A stretch of DNA of 64,000 bases from Dasypus novemcinctus (Eukaryota; Chordata; Mammalia; Cingulata; Dasypodidae): NCBI RefSeq assembly GCF_030445035.2, contig NC_080677.1:158535169-158599168 (forward strand). Direction: 5' to 3'. The position numbers were made by a program, and so were the translations under genes. Numbering within the stretch: the first letter of the stretch is position 1; every line of letters starts with the position of its first letter. Below the pieces are notes generated by a model. The model saw only the letters and a program-made list of their open reading frames with translations, was not told where the DNA came from and made no database searches. This document shows positions 45,512 to 57,099 of the stretch, one piece after another.

Positions 45512-45595
45512 TACTATGATGGTGGATAAGGCATTCTTTAAGTCCACAGATGGTGGTTTTGGCAGAATCATTTCCTTCCTATACTTTGTGTTAGA

Positions 45596-45860
45596 GACTA
45601 TTACTCACCTCCGATATCCATTTTCTTCTTCCTTAATATAGACATGTGGACAATGCATCCAGCTAAAGGGTACACATTCCAGCCTCCCTGGCAGCTAAGT
45701 GTGGCCATATGAATGGATTTTGGCCCATGAGATATAAATGGAAGTATTATTTGTGACTTTTGGGAAGCCCCTTTATAATGTGCCTTGCCTTCCTTAGTCC
45801 TCTGAGTATTCTTTTTGGAGTTCTCCTATCACCTGCTGGTGAGTTCTCAGGAAACACAAG
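45596..45860. repeat. Old interspersed repeat, family unnamed
   Basis: CCAGCCTCCCTGGCAGCTAA, GTGTGGCCATATGAATGG, GGCCCATGAGATATAAATGG and AGTATTATTTGTGACTTTTG follow a common mammalian repeat pattern I cannot name with confidence. Confidence 0.4.
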
Positions 45861-46091
45861 GTACTTTAATAGTTCCCAAGACAGAATATGACTTTAGAAG
45901 GTAAACTGAATTCAAAGGAATTACACACTGCTTTTGAAAGCCAAAAAAACTTGAGTTTTGTTGTTTGGGTTTGCTTAATGCTTCCTTTAAATAGTACAGG
46001 TAACTTAGCCAGCTCCAAAAATGTTAGAACAAATTCACTGATTAAGCAGGAACTCCCTCCTGACAGCAGGAATTCACTGTCAAGGTTAATC

Positions 46092-46737
46092 TGTATTAGT
46101 CAGCCAAGGGGGTGCTGATGCAAACTACCAGAACTCTGTTGGCTTTTATGAAGGGTATTTATTTGGGGTAGAAGCTTACAGTTATCAGGCCATAAAGCAT
46201 AAGTTACTTCCCTCATCAAAGTCTGTTGCCACGTGTTGGAGCAAGATGGCAGCCGACGTTCAACCTTCCTCTTCTTCTTAAGGCTCCATGGTACCAACTT
46301 CTTCCAATATCAGCTGTAGATCATCAGGCTCTCTAGGCTTTGTCTCTTTCCCAGGGGTTCATTTCTTTCTGGGCTTAGGCTTGCTTCTCTCCACAAGGTC
46401 AGCAGTAGACTGTCAGGTGAACGGCTCGTCTCTCTCCTGGGGCCTCTGCCTATGTTTAATGGAGACTTTTCTCATTCCTCACATATCTGCTTCTCTGCGT
46501 TTACTTCCCCAGGCTCCATGATCAAAACTCCAACCTCCTTTCTCTACTGAGTGGTTTCTCAGGAGGGTGGGGACTCAAAGTCCTACTAACAAAGCCCAAG
46601 TCTTAATCGTTATTTAATTAAGTAAAAGTGAAATCTCTGAATCCAATATAATCTAATATGCCTGGAGGGACAGATCAGTTTACAAACATAATCTGATATC
46701 TATTTTTGGAATTCATAAACAATATCAAATTGCTGCA
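46092..46737 (-). mobile_element. ERVL-like LTR, copy 3 (longest, 646 bp)
   Basis: Antisense, same family as 39896-40441: starts TGTATTAGTCAGCCAAGG, shares GGCCATAAAGCATAAGTTAC and GTTGGAGCAAGATGGCAGCC, and ends ATTTTTGGAATTCATAAACA ... GCTGCA. It carries about 100 bp more mid-region than copy 2. TSD not clear. Different family from the MLT2-like LTR at 43217, so not its 5' partner. Confidence 0.7.
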
Positions 46738-46744
46738 AATACCA

Positions 46745-48005
46745 TACCATCTTCCCCCAGGGACAGAGTCCATTTCTAAGTGAGAAAAGGAGAGTCAAAG
46801 AATGTGGCCAGCCCAGAGCTCCTCACTTTATACATATGCTCAGCCTGGGGATGGAAAGGAGCCAAGAGTTTCTGTTCCCTTCTGGCTTCAGCGCCCAGAG
46901 GGAGGGCTGCTGCTCTTTAGAACCTCTCTCCATCATCACTTGCTAGAAAGAAAGGAGATGATTTGGGGTAGAAAATAGCAAATGTGAGGGAGGAGTGTAT
47001 TGCAATTAGGGAAGAGAAGGCTGATAGATGACTTGATTACTATCTTTAGGTTTATGAGATGAGTATTGGAAAAGTTGTTCATTGAAGATAAAACCCTGAA
47101 AATGTGAGCCTAGACTGATTGATGCCTTGAGGTGCTGGTGGTTCTTTCCCCATTTGGCAACAGAAAACCTGGGAGTTACCTGACTGCACAAGTCCTTTCT
47201 GAAAGTGAATGTCTGATTAGGTTAGATTGTTCACAGAGTCATGTCTGCAGCCTTTGGAGTCTTGCCTGAACTTGGAAGGGTATTTAGTGAATACGTTCAG
47301 AAACATTGATCAGAATTTGCAGTATGGCTAACTCACAAATGTTTGCATAAAAGTGGTGTTTGTGATAGAAAAGATTTGTTGTTTATCATCTTGCTTTCTC
47401 CCCCCTCTTCCTCTTGGGCTAGTCATCTTTTCGGTCTAGTTACTATTTTTAGAATCTTTTGCTTTAAAAAAGAACGGATGATCTTGGTAATTCAGTCATT
47501 GTACTTTCTAAAAATGTTTACAAAGGGGTAGATTTGAGGAGTAAAGGACTTGATGTACTTAGAAGTGGTACTTTTTACTACTTAGTTAGAGAAGAGTATT
47601 CCTAAATTTCAATGGGCCCAATTTTCTCATTCATCTCCTGAGCCCAGGCCTATCTCCACTGATGGTGAAAGGACCCAGGTGGGAGGGACAAGAAATAATG
47701 AATGAAATGCAAACAGCAGTGTGAGCACCGAGTGCACTAAATTATTGTTTTGTTTTTAGTTTTTTCTTTACTGAGACAGGAGACAGACCACTGTTGATGG
47801 TAATCCGAACTGTGTTTCCCACCCACACTCAGCCTTGGGCTTGCAGCGCTTTCATACTCACTCTCAAGGCTTTGATCAAGACTTTAAATATCTAACTGAT
47901 GATAGAGTAAGCATTAAACTAGGAGACTCTAAGTGAAATTCTAGGATGATTTACCCAGAAAAATAATGACTTCATTTATCCACTTTTCCATAAAACTATG
48001 TTGAG
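46745..48005. other. No gene recognised
   Basis: Unique sequence of ordinary composition; no supported features. Confidence 0.4.
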
Positions 48006-48009
48006 AGAA

Positions 48010-49375
48010 ACTTCCAGGAAATATGAAAGAGTAGGGAGTTCCAGGACTCAGTCCTCCCACCAAAACAGCTATTAAAGAGGCAGGAACAGCTAGAAAGAAA
48101 TATTTTGAAACTCCAGAAGCCAGAAGAACACGCTATAGCATCCAGGGAAGGGCAGGAAGAAGGAGATGATAACTTATGGTAAAGAATAGTAAGTTGCTCT
48201 CTCCATATGGTGGCTATGGATGCCCATCCCCACTCTTGCTTGCTAGCTGCTAATGACAGAAAGAGCCATAAAAATCATCTTCCCCAAGAACAGGGGTGAT
48301 CACGACAGATCACTGATCACAGCTTTTGATTAATGAATTTAGATTTCTGGGTCCCAGTTCTGAGGGCAGCTAGTGTTTCAACCTGCCCGGGACAAAAGCA
48401 GAGGCCACCATTGTTTCAAACTTCCCCAGACAAGAATTTTTTTTTTCCATTTTCTTCATTAACAAGGAGACCTTGGTCATGTCATTTAACTAATCAGTGC
48501 TCATTTACTCATCTTTCTGAATATAGGGAAAACATTTGCGCTTGTTTTTAGGTTTAAATAAATGTGCCTGGACAGGAATTTTTTAAAAAGTAATGCTTTC
48601 ATAATTTGTTAAGCTGCCTTTTGCTAGTTATTTTATTTTTTGAAGTTGAAATCAAGTTTTTCTTTTTTTTTTTAATGCTCAAGGAGATAAAGGAAAGTAC
48701 AGAGAAAGAACTAATGACTATCAGAAAAACAATGGATGAACAATATGAGAATCTAAGTAAAGAGATAGAAATTTAAAAAAGAAACCAAAGAAAACTACTG
48801 GAGTTGAAGACCACAATAACTGAGATGAAAAATTCCCAAGAAGTTTTCAAGAACAGATTGGAGCTGGGAGAAGAAAGAATCAGTGAACTTGAAGGCAAGA
48901 CACTTGAAATGAGTCAAGTTAGGGAGCAGAAAGAAAATAGCAAAAGCAAATATAGCCTAAGACATCTATGGGACACCATGAAGCACACAAATATATGCAT
49001 TAAGCGAGTCCCAGAAGGAGAAGAAAGAGTGAAAAGGGAAGAAGGACCAGTCAAAGGAATAACAGCAGAAAACATCCCAAATATACAAAAAGACATGAAT
49101 ATGCACATCCAAGAAGCTCAGAAAACATGAAACAGGAGAAACATAAAGAAAAATACACCCCACATTTGTTTATCACACTATCAAATGGAAAGGACAAGGA
49201 GAATGTTCTGAAAGGGGCAAGGGAGAAGCATGGTGTTACTTACAAGGGAGTCTCAGTTAGATTGAGTGCTGATTTCTCATCAGAAACCATGGAGGCAAGA
49301 AGGCAATGGTTGAAACACTTAAAGTGATAAAGGAAAACAATTGTCAGCCAAGAATTTTGCATCTGTGGAGACTTT
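48010..49375 (+). pseudogene. L1 5'UTR and ORF1 remnant
   Basis: 48010-48430 reads as an L1 5'UTR (GGGAGTTCCAGGACTCAGTC, CCACCAAAACAGCTATTAAA). 48435-48680 is foreign or unaligned T-rich sequence. From 48681 to about 49375 the ORF1 protein is recognisable: a Glu/Lys-rich coiled coil (LELGEERISELEGKTLEMSQ), an RRM-like stretch ending in IKRVPEGEERVKREEG, and the C-terminal domain (GAREKHGVTYKG, LSADFSSETMEARRQW). In-frame stops, frameshifts and the split between two frames at 49130 show it is dead. The element stops within the ORF1 C-terminal domain, and ORF2 and the 3'UTR are absent. ORF1p is the nucleic-acid chaperone of L1 retrotransposition. Confidence 0.8.
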
Positions 49376-49379
49376 AAAA

Positions 49380-51056
49380 AATGAGAAAGTAGTAAGTCTC
49401 TTAGTCTAACTTTGAGCCCTTATCTTGAACTCATTAATGTATAGATGCCATGCATATTGTTTCCTTTCTAAACAGGTGGCTTTAGACGTCTGGGCACTGC
49501 TGAGAAATGCTATTCTGGGATTGTGTGGTGGTGGCCCTTTCTTCCATAAAGGAGTGCAGGAGTGTCAGGCTTGTTGGCATATGAAGGGGGCATGTAGGCT
49601 TCTCCCTGCTCCAGTTTTTCAGAAACTGGTGGAAAACAACTTACCAAGTCCTGGGTTGCAGATGTTGAGGTACCCTCAGCCAAGTCTGTTCAAATCTGCC
49701 CTGGGTTAAGCTTCATAATAAAAGGAAAGTCTCCATGTCCATTGGCATTCACTGAAGACAGGAAACTGATGCTTAAGTCATGGAGTTTACTGTGGCTTGA
49801 CCTTAACCTTGCTATAAAACATACCTGCAGAAGGTTTTCCCACCTCTCCTTCAAGTTAACTAATTGTGCAGAGGGAGCTGAACTCAGTGGAGTGAACACC
49901 TGAGGGGAGATACTGCCAGGGCTCAGGTTTCAGACATAGGGCCCATGGTTCCCAGCCATGACCCTGAATAACACCTTGGGAATCCCAATCAGTTTTGCAA
50001 CCAAAGCCAAGATGTACCTTTGTGTGGTCTTCACACTCCACTGAGCTAATTTGGGTTGTCTCATGACCCAGGGGTATGGTCATGAACACAGAGGTCTTTG
50101 GCGATGCACTACCAAGTAACAGTCACCTGCATGTAAAATCCCCTCTGAGTGTGACCCGTCATAATCAACTCATCCTCTCAGCGTCACTGAGGCTGGTGCC
50201 ATTGAGCTTGTTTTCCAGCACGTCATGTGCTCCACAGTCCCACTTGTGTCTGTAAAGGGATTTCCTTCGTCTCATACATCAGTAGAATGCCACTAATGCA
50301 GAACTGCTGGGCATGTTCAAATGGGAGGCAAACTACTGAGATGCATCACTCTCCATTTTTGGAGCAGGCAGGTCCAGGCTAGAGACTTGATGGACTTTGA
50401 GAGTCTCTCTTGCTCAGTGTGCTATGAGCTCTTTTGGAGACAGCTCTTGTGTGAGTGTTTTTGGCATCATCTGGATTTCATCAGCAATTTCTACTGCTCT
50501 TTCAACCACTGTTTCCGTGACAAAATAACTTACAGGAACTGTCAGGAACAAATATTTGTGTTTCAACCTTCTTAAATCCAAGGAGAAACAGATGCAATTG
50601 GTTTCTTAGGGACTGTATGCGTTGAGTATTTTAGATTTACTGAGAGAAGCATGGCTAATGTTGCCTTTAATATAAAGATGATGGACTCTTATGATATAAT
50701 TAAAATGACTTGAAATCACTTGGCTCCTGAAGAGATGCAACCAGTCACCATTGCCCAGCAAATTCGTTGTCAGGTGCCTCAAGAAGCCTGTGGGCTGGTG
50801 TAAGCCGCCACTCTTTGGCTTTTCTCAATTATATGTATGGAAGGATCAGTCAGATAGCTCAGGAGCAAGTCTCCAGCAGGTCTGTTTTATGGATTGTCTC
50901 TTAACCTTGGAGACTAGAAAAATCTGTTTAACAACTTTGCTGCATTGGTACATAAAAAGAAACCTAGTCTCTCTCTTTTCAAGCTATGCAAAATGTGAAG
51001 CCTTACATGCAGTCTTATGTCTCATGGATTGGAGTGAAAAAAGACTTGGATTAAAC
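49380..51056. other. Non-repetitive 1.7 kb block, nature unknown
   Basis: Mixed-composition sequence without recognised repeats. On the minus strand one frame between about 50560 and 49856 has six stops in about 230 codons with an 80-codon open end, near chance expectation. It might be 3'UTR or an old retrocopy; not claimed. Confidence 0.3.
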
Positions 51057-51071
51057 ATAACCTCTAATTTT

Positions 51072-51474
51072 TAAAATTTTTATTTCTCTCCCTTCCCCCG
51101 CCCCCCCACGCCGGTTGTCTGTTCTCTGTGTCTATTTGCCGCGTATTCTACTTTGTCCGCTTCTGTTGTTGTCAGTGGCACAGGAATCTGTGTTTCTTTT
51201 TGTTGTGTCTTCTTGTGTCAGCTCTCTGTGTGTGCGGCACCATTCCTGGGCAGGCTGCACTTTCTTTCGCGCTGGGTGGCTCTCCTTATGGGGTGCGCTC
51301 CTTGTGCGTGGGGCTCCCCTACACGGGACACCCCTGCGTGGCACGGCACTCCTTGCGCACATCAGCACTGTGCATGGACCAGCTCCACACGGGTCAAGGA
51401 GGCCTGGGGTTTGAACTGCGGACCTCCCATGTGGTAGACGGACGCCCTAACCACTGGGCCAAGTACGCTTCCCC
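51072..51474 (-). mobile_element. DAS-type SINE, long form, perfect 15-bp TSD
   Basis: Reverse-complement copy with B box in GGTTTGAACTGCGG (one CpG-type change), A box in CCACTGGGCCA and the GC-rich tail at 51095-51115. TSD ATAACCTCTAATTTT at 51057-51071 and 51475-51489 is perfect, suggesting a relatively young insertion. Confidence 0.92.
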
Positions 51475-51489
51475 ATAACCTCTAATTTT

Positions 51490-53475
51490 AGTGAGTTATT
51501 CCAGTAAATTCACATCTTTCTTAAATGTATTGGCCAATAAAAAAACATTACTAAGTAAACATCATAGGAATTACATACATCTGACTTTACATCAAGTCAA
51601 CATGTATCTGTTATGATTTCCACAGAGCTCATAAGAATGCTTTAGTTGTGACAATAATTTGGTACTTCTCACTTGTCTTGTTAATCAAGGTAATCATAAG
51701 GCTCCTTAGGAATTAAAGTTGAATTTAACAATGCATTTTAACATCTAAATGCTGAAACATCAATAACAGTGACGCTGACATTTTTTTTTTTATTTACGTA
51801 GACTTTTATTTACTTTTAATCACAGTTACTTACACTTTTGATCTGTTTTTGCTTAAAAGTATTTTGGATTTTCCTTCAAACATTTGGTTACATTTTTATT
51901 ATTTCCTTATTCTTAGCACCTCAGGATTTCTTACCTTTGGTCACTTGTTTTTATCTTTTTGTATCCTTTGCATTTTGCCTTCCCTGCAAATTGGCCTTTA
52001 GCAGCTAGTTTGTAAAGGTAGTTAGATTATGATGACATTTTTTTTTCTACTGACTGCCCTAAAAAATTGCTCTGCTTTTTAAAAAAAATTACAAAAATCA
52101 CAAATTGGTCGCCAGGGCAGGACGATGGAAAAACACAATAGCTGGCTCTAGCTGTGCACACGATCAGGTTGCTTGAGGTTACTGATGTCCTTTGCAGCTT
52201 GTTTGGTAGCACTTCTGTTTGTGGTCACAAATTCTGACTGTTGTGTTGCCGTTTAGGAGATTGGCAATGCGTTTTTTTCCCACCTAGCCTCTAACTCAGC
52301 TAATGAGCAAAGACAGAGACTTCACATCCAGAGAATAATCAAAGGAACCTTACATAGGATACAATGAAATGTTCAGTACCAAAGTCAGGTTAAAAATTCT
52401 GACTTCTTCCACCTATGAAGAGCCAACATCTGAATGCTGTATAGTTACATTAGACTGAATAACCTGCACTTTGTGTGGTTGTGGAACCAAACTTTGAGAC
52501 CGAGCTGAAGGGCTGACAAGGAGTGAAAATCCTTGGACTGAGAGACTGATCTGCAGCCTGCAGCAGAGAAGGCATTTGGCTCTGTGCGAGGTTTCTATTC
52601 AGCTACTTTACGTGGCCATGTGTCTGTCACTCTCCTTTGACACCAGCCATTAGCAAAGGCACACAATAAATCCATCCACAGGAAGGTCACCAAAATTGGT
52701 AAGTATTTTTATAGCAGGAATACAGTGTCTAAGGAGTCTACCCTGAGGGAACGCTCATTCCAAAGACATGACCGTTATCTATATACTGGTCATTTATATC
52801 CTGACATTTAAATCTTTCTTAGTGATTTTAATGGTCGGTGTCCTATACAAACATTTAATCCTGTACAAACTAGCTTGCTAGCAAGTGGTCACTGATCAAA
52901 TATACTTAATGTTACCAGCCTTTTGGTATCGAGAAGGCATCTATTAGGGGCCTAAACTATAACTGATTATAAAGTAAATCATTTGTTGAAATGACAGGGA
53001 AGCTCTGTTATTCATGTAATGTATTTTGTTATGTTTTTAAGTGGGCTCAGCCCTACATAAAAGAATTAAAGGTGCTCAAGGAATTTTTTCCTGAGGTTTT
53101 TAGTTCTTTCAACTATACTTTGCAGCTGACTGGCAGCCCACAATCCCACACAGAGAAGGCTAGCTTCCTTGCGTGGCAGGCCAACAATGTTTTTGTGAAT
53201 TTTCTGTCAGCAGAAACACTGCCAGCCTGGAGCGGAAAGGATGGGATGAAATGAAGGAAGAAGGAGAGCCATGGTGGATCCATGAGCGCAAAGATCTTGG
53301 CTGAAGGGGCTTCCCTAGCTAGGAGAGGGGCCAGCAGGGTTGGAGCGGCGCTTGGGAAGAGTGGGGCCACCCTCGCGTTCCGGGAGGGTGGGGCCGCTGC
53401 TCCAGCAGGCCTGGGGGAGAAAGCATTGAGCCACGTACTGCTGCCAGGCCTTGAACTCTAGTGCTGCGGCTTGGG
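51490..53475. other. No gene recognised
   Basis: AT-rich to 52100, then ordinary unique sequence. 53240-53470 is GC-richer with GGTGGGGCC-type repeats but no recognisable protein. Confidence 0.4.
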
Positions 53476-53481
53476 CAGATA

Positions 53482-53901
53482 TGAGCTGTGGGGGTAGGGG
53501 GCGGACGGACTGTATGTTTCTTCATAAATAACCTGGGCTGTGTGTGTAAGCTAAATATGTTAATTCAAGCTTACTTGGAATGTGAAAGATACGTGTGAGA
53601 GGTATATGTTAATTCAAACTTCCCTAGAGAGTATGCATTAATTCAAGACCTATCTGATACTCAGATAAAACACCTGAAACTCTAAGAAACGAACAAGAAG
53701 TCCTTTTGCATATAAACGCCACCGTTTGAGTCCCCACTCCCACATCCTCGGTATAAAAGAAACCCAAAGATCCTCTTTGGGGCTTGGGTATTTGAACAGG
53801 AGTTCCTGAGCCCGGCTGGTGGTTAATAAATTTTTTTTCCCAAGAAAAATATTGAGTCCCAGCCTTCCATATACGATCATTGAATCTCTGCTTCCACAAC
53901 A
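53482..53901 (+). mobile_element. ERV1-type LTR (diverged copy)
   Basis: Related to the LTR at 54672-55156: both have GGTATAAAAGAAACCC / TGTATAAAAGGAACTT (TATA box), GAGGCTTGGGT-like text, CTGAGCCCGGCTGGTGGTTA ATAAAT (polyadenylation) and the CCACAACA/CTACAACA end. The 5' half is shorter and strongly diverged. Confidence 0.65.
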
Positions 53902-53904
53902 AAG

Positions 53905-54225
53905 TCATTAGTAACAACTTTCAGGATGTTATTTGTTAAGACGAGACTAAACTCTATTAGGCTGGGCCCTAAACCAATAAGATTGGTGACCTTATAAGGA
54001 GAGGAAATGTGTACAGAGGCACAGATGACAACTGTAAGGCAGAGAGAGAGAGAGAGACAGAGAGCGAGAGAGCTAGTGCTGTGCGACAGAGGCAGAGGTT
54101 GATTGTTGACAGGCCTTCACCTGTCTCACTTCAAAGGAGGCATGGCCCTGCCAACACCTTGCTTGGAGACTTCTAGCCTCCAAAACTGTAAGACAATAAA
54201 TTCCTGTTGTTTAGTCAGCCAGGCT
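53905..54225 (+). mobile_element. MaLR-type LTR fragment
   Basis: GACTAAACTCTATTAGGCTG, GGTGACCTTATAAGGAGAGG, GAGAGAGAGAGAGAGAC (simple run 54037-54062), CATGGCCCTGCCAACACC, and CAAAACTGTAAGACAATAAA before the terminal TTGTTTAGTCAGCC. Confidence 0.6.
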
Positions 54226-54671
54226 CTGATGGCTGGCTTAGTTGGCCCAGGCCAGCCAAGATAGAAGCCCAAGTTCTTCCTGTTGGAATTCAAAAGGTGT
54301 TTTGAAAAGGAACCGCGTTGAGATCTGTAGCCTATGTACAAATTTGTGGGGACCCAGCCCCTGAACCCCAAGTCCTCAGCACATAGCCACCTGTGTAACC
54401 AGGCGTAAGTTAAAGGTTAACAACCCTTCCCAGATGGCATATATGCATAGATGGTATCTAAACCATAATCTTCCCCAAACAGTAAACATCCTTGGTAAGT
54501 GTCCTTCCTACGAGCATGGTGGAAACATCACCAGACCTTATGTGTATGCCTCTCGGGACCCTAGCAGGAACTCTGTTCTCATATCCTGTGGAATGTCCTT
54601 GTTCTGAAACCCCTTATATATCATCCCTCATTTTTTCATCTCTTTGTGGAGCGCTAACTTCATTCTCTGAA

Positions 54672-55156
54672 TGATGTGGGCTGTGGGTGGGAGGCTGTTT
54701 GTCTCTTCGTAGATAATCTAAGCTCTCTGTGTCCTGACCTGTGGGTGTGGGATGGTAAGAAGCTGCAGCCCTGCCCTTGGTGGCCATGGCAACGACTCCA
54801 GTCCTGGAGAAACAGTTTAGCAATTCAAACTCCATAAACTTTAAATATTCAGGAAAAATGCAAACCAAATGTGCTAAAAGCTTATCTAGAATGTATGAAG
54901 TCCATGCTAAAAGCTTACCTAGGATGTGGAAGACATAGGCTAATTCAAGCCTGTGGAGCACTGAAACAAAGAACGATTTAGCCCTTACCCTGTATAAAAG
55001 GAACTTGAAAATCTTGTTCGAGGCTTGGGTTTGAAATAGAAAGCTCCTGAGTCTGGCCAGCCGGCCGTCAATAAATCATTTTTCCTTCTCAAAATCATTC
55101 CTGAGTCCTGGCCTTTCTATACGCAAATAATTGAACCTCTCTCGACTTCTACAACA
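54672..55156 (+). mobile_element. ERV1-type solo LTR with 4-bp TSD
   Basis: Starts TGATGTGGGCTGTGGG and ends CTACAACA. TATA box at about 54992-54998, polyadenylation signal AATAAA at 55071-55076. Flanked by TGAA on both sides (54668-54671 and 55157-55160), the 4-bp TSD size of gamma-type retroviruses. No internal region, so it is a solo LTR left by LTR-LTR recombination. Confidence 0.75.
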
Positions 55157-55160
55157 TGAA

Positions 55161-56420
55161 CCGCCACCATCAGAGATTCTCTCCCGTCCACAAATCCCAA
55201 TAAAACTAATGCCCAGCTAAATGTCAGGCCAGACCCACGGTGGTTCGGTCAGGCTGGATTTCTGCAGGGCCACCTGCAGCTTGGCCTGAGCTCCTTGACA
55301 GCCACATTTCAGCAGACCTGGTTGTAGCGTTTTGATGCTTTATTTCTCCCTTGCGCAGGCTGGGTTAGTGGCTCATTAAAAAGATAAGTCAGCTCTTTCT
55401 GGCGTCTGCTGGTGTTTCAGAGCTCCAAGACTGTAGCGTGGGAATTCACATCGAGAAATGCCAACAGGAAGCTTCAAATGAACTTCCTAAAAGCATGGAG
55501 GAAGTATGTGCCAGAGGACAGCTTTAAGGAAGTGGCAAAATAAAAATAAATTAGAGAAAGACTAACTGAGTTCCATCCTGTCCCAGATGGGCTGTCTGTA
55601 AACCTTGTCAGTACTAACTGATGATAATGCCGTGCCACTTCCTTGGATTCCATGAAAATCACCTCGGTCAGAGAAAGGTTTCCTTAGTCCATTTCCTTCC
55701 GTGTCATTACCTACTACTTTCATTCCACCTGCAATTTGAGGACAGACCACAACTTTGAAGTTAAATGTGATAGAAAGTAATTGCAGAAGGGACCCCCATA
55801 TACAAATGCACAGAGTGTCCCAGTCCAACTTTATTTTCATTTTGAGTTGGACACACATTTTTGCATTTACTTCAAATGAGAGCTGATTAAAATTGGAAAG
55901 AATTTAAAGTGTCACCTGAAGTGGTAATTCTTTCATTGAAATAATAGCAGGCCAGTGATTTTAGACATTCTCTTTATAGTTTTCTTTTTACAATTGGTTA
56001 CTAGGGGTTTTTTACTTAGTAATTAAACACATGGCAAATTGGCAAGGGTGAATTTAGACAGTACTGAAGTTATAGTTGAACGCAGTTAAGGTTGTAAAAA
56101 ATAATTGACCCTTATTTTGGAGTGATATTAATATAATGAATTTAAAAAGAGAATGTTCACTCTATCCAAATACATTTAAGGAATGAGAATCTTCTATCAG
56201 TCTGGGTGCAGGTAGGGGACAGAAACCACACCAGCAATTTACAGGGGGAAAATTAACTAGGAAAAGGTAACTAATTACTAAAAAGAGTGAAATAAACCTC
56301 TAAACTACACAGCAATGGCAAAGGTAGGGCTTTGAAGGCCAAGAGAGAGAATTCATGAAAGGAACAACCTTGCAAGAGAGCACCCCCCCCACTCCAAGAT
56401 GGATATTTAGACCCCCTGGG
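55161..56420. other. No gene recognised
   Basis: Unique sequence. A minus-strand 98-codon frame at 55562-55858 has an acceptor-like TTGCAG within it but no recognisable protein. Confidence 0.4.
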
Positions 56421-56424
56421 AAGG

Positions 56425-56882
56425 TGTATTAGGGAAGGGTTCCCTAGGGAAACAGAATCAAGAGATATCTGTCAATAGTATGAGATTTTGTAAGAGTCTC
56501 TCATGCAGCTGTGGGGATGCACAAGTCTAGGTCCCTCAGGCAGGCTGCAACTAGGGGCTCCAGTGAAAGTCCAGTGAAGGTTCTTGACGAGTTCTGGGAG
56601 ATGCTGGCTGTCCAAAGATGAGCTGGGATATTCTCTCTTGATGCTGGAATCACTTCCCCTTTTAAGGCATTCAACTGATTGGGTTAAGCATCACGCATTG
56701 CTGATGACAATCTCTCTGATTGATGTAATTATAATCAGTTATCTATGATTTACCACTGCAGTAAAGTCACTGGTGACTAAAGTCCATAAATGCCCTTGTA
56801 TTACAATTAGCCCAGTGCTTGCTTGACCAAACAATTGGGCACAATGACCAGGCTGAGTTGACACAATAGCCTAACCATCACA
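56425..56882 (-). mobile_element. ERVL (MLT2-like) solo LTR
   Basis: Antisense: TGTATTAGGGAAGGGTTCCC, CATTCAACTGATTGGGTTAA, CAGTGCTTGCTTGACCAAAC, GTTGACACAATAGCC and end AACCATCACA. Same family as 43217-44253 but uninterrupted; 458 bp. No coding part attached. Confidence 0.8.
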
Positions 56883-57099
56883 GAGGTAAGCCTATAGCCT
56901 ATTGTATAGGGGAAAAGGTCTCTGAGCTGGAACCAGAGCTGGGCCTGTCAGGGCCAGAGCACTGGTCAAATGCACAGGACAATGAGCCCAGTGGGGGCTT
57001 CAGCACCCCTGCAGTGCTCTTTCTGTGCCACCGACCAAGAATCTTGACCTTGTGCAGGCTGAGAAGAAATGCTTACAAGGACTAGCTCCTTAACACAAA

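Larger units (their letters stand above)
44254..45595 (-). mobile_element. ERVL internal region remnant, antisense
   Basis: Old endogenous retrovirus (ERVL class) sequence, antisense, contiguous with the LTR at 43217-44253. It reads from the 3' end of the internal region toward pol. The segment around 45470-45590 matches the antisense integrase-side part of ERVL pol as I recall it. The copy is broken by many stops and frameshifts, by a 54-bp L1 insertion (44632-44685) and by a local inverted duplication (45477-45511). The gag, protease and 5' LTR portions are not found next to it, so the provirus is truncated. No open frame of functional length survives. Confidence 0.65.

Noticed and set aside
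43217..46737. Single provirus bounded by the LTRs at 43217 and 46092
   Set aside because: The two LTRs belong to different families and the internal sequence stops near 45595, so the right LTR is an independent insertion.
49856..50575. Possible antisense retrocopy in non-repeat block
   Set aside because: One minus-strand frame has six stops in about 230 codons and an 80-codon open end, but that is not clearly below chance and I recognise no protein family.
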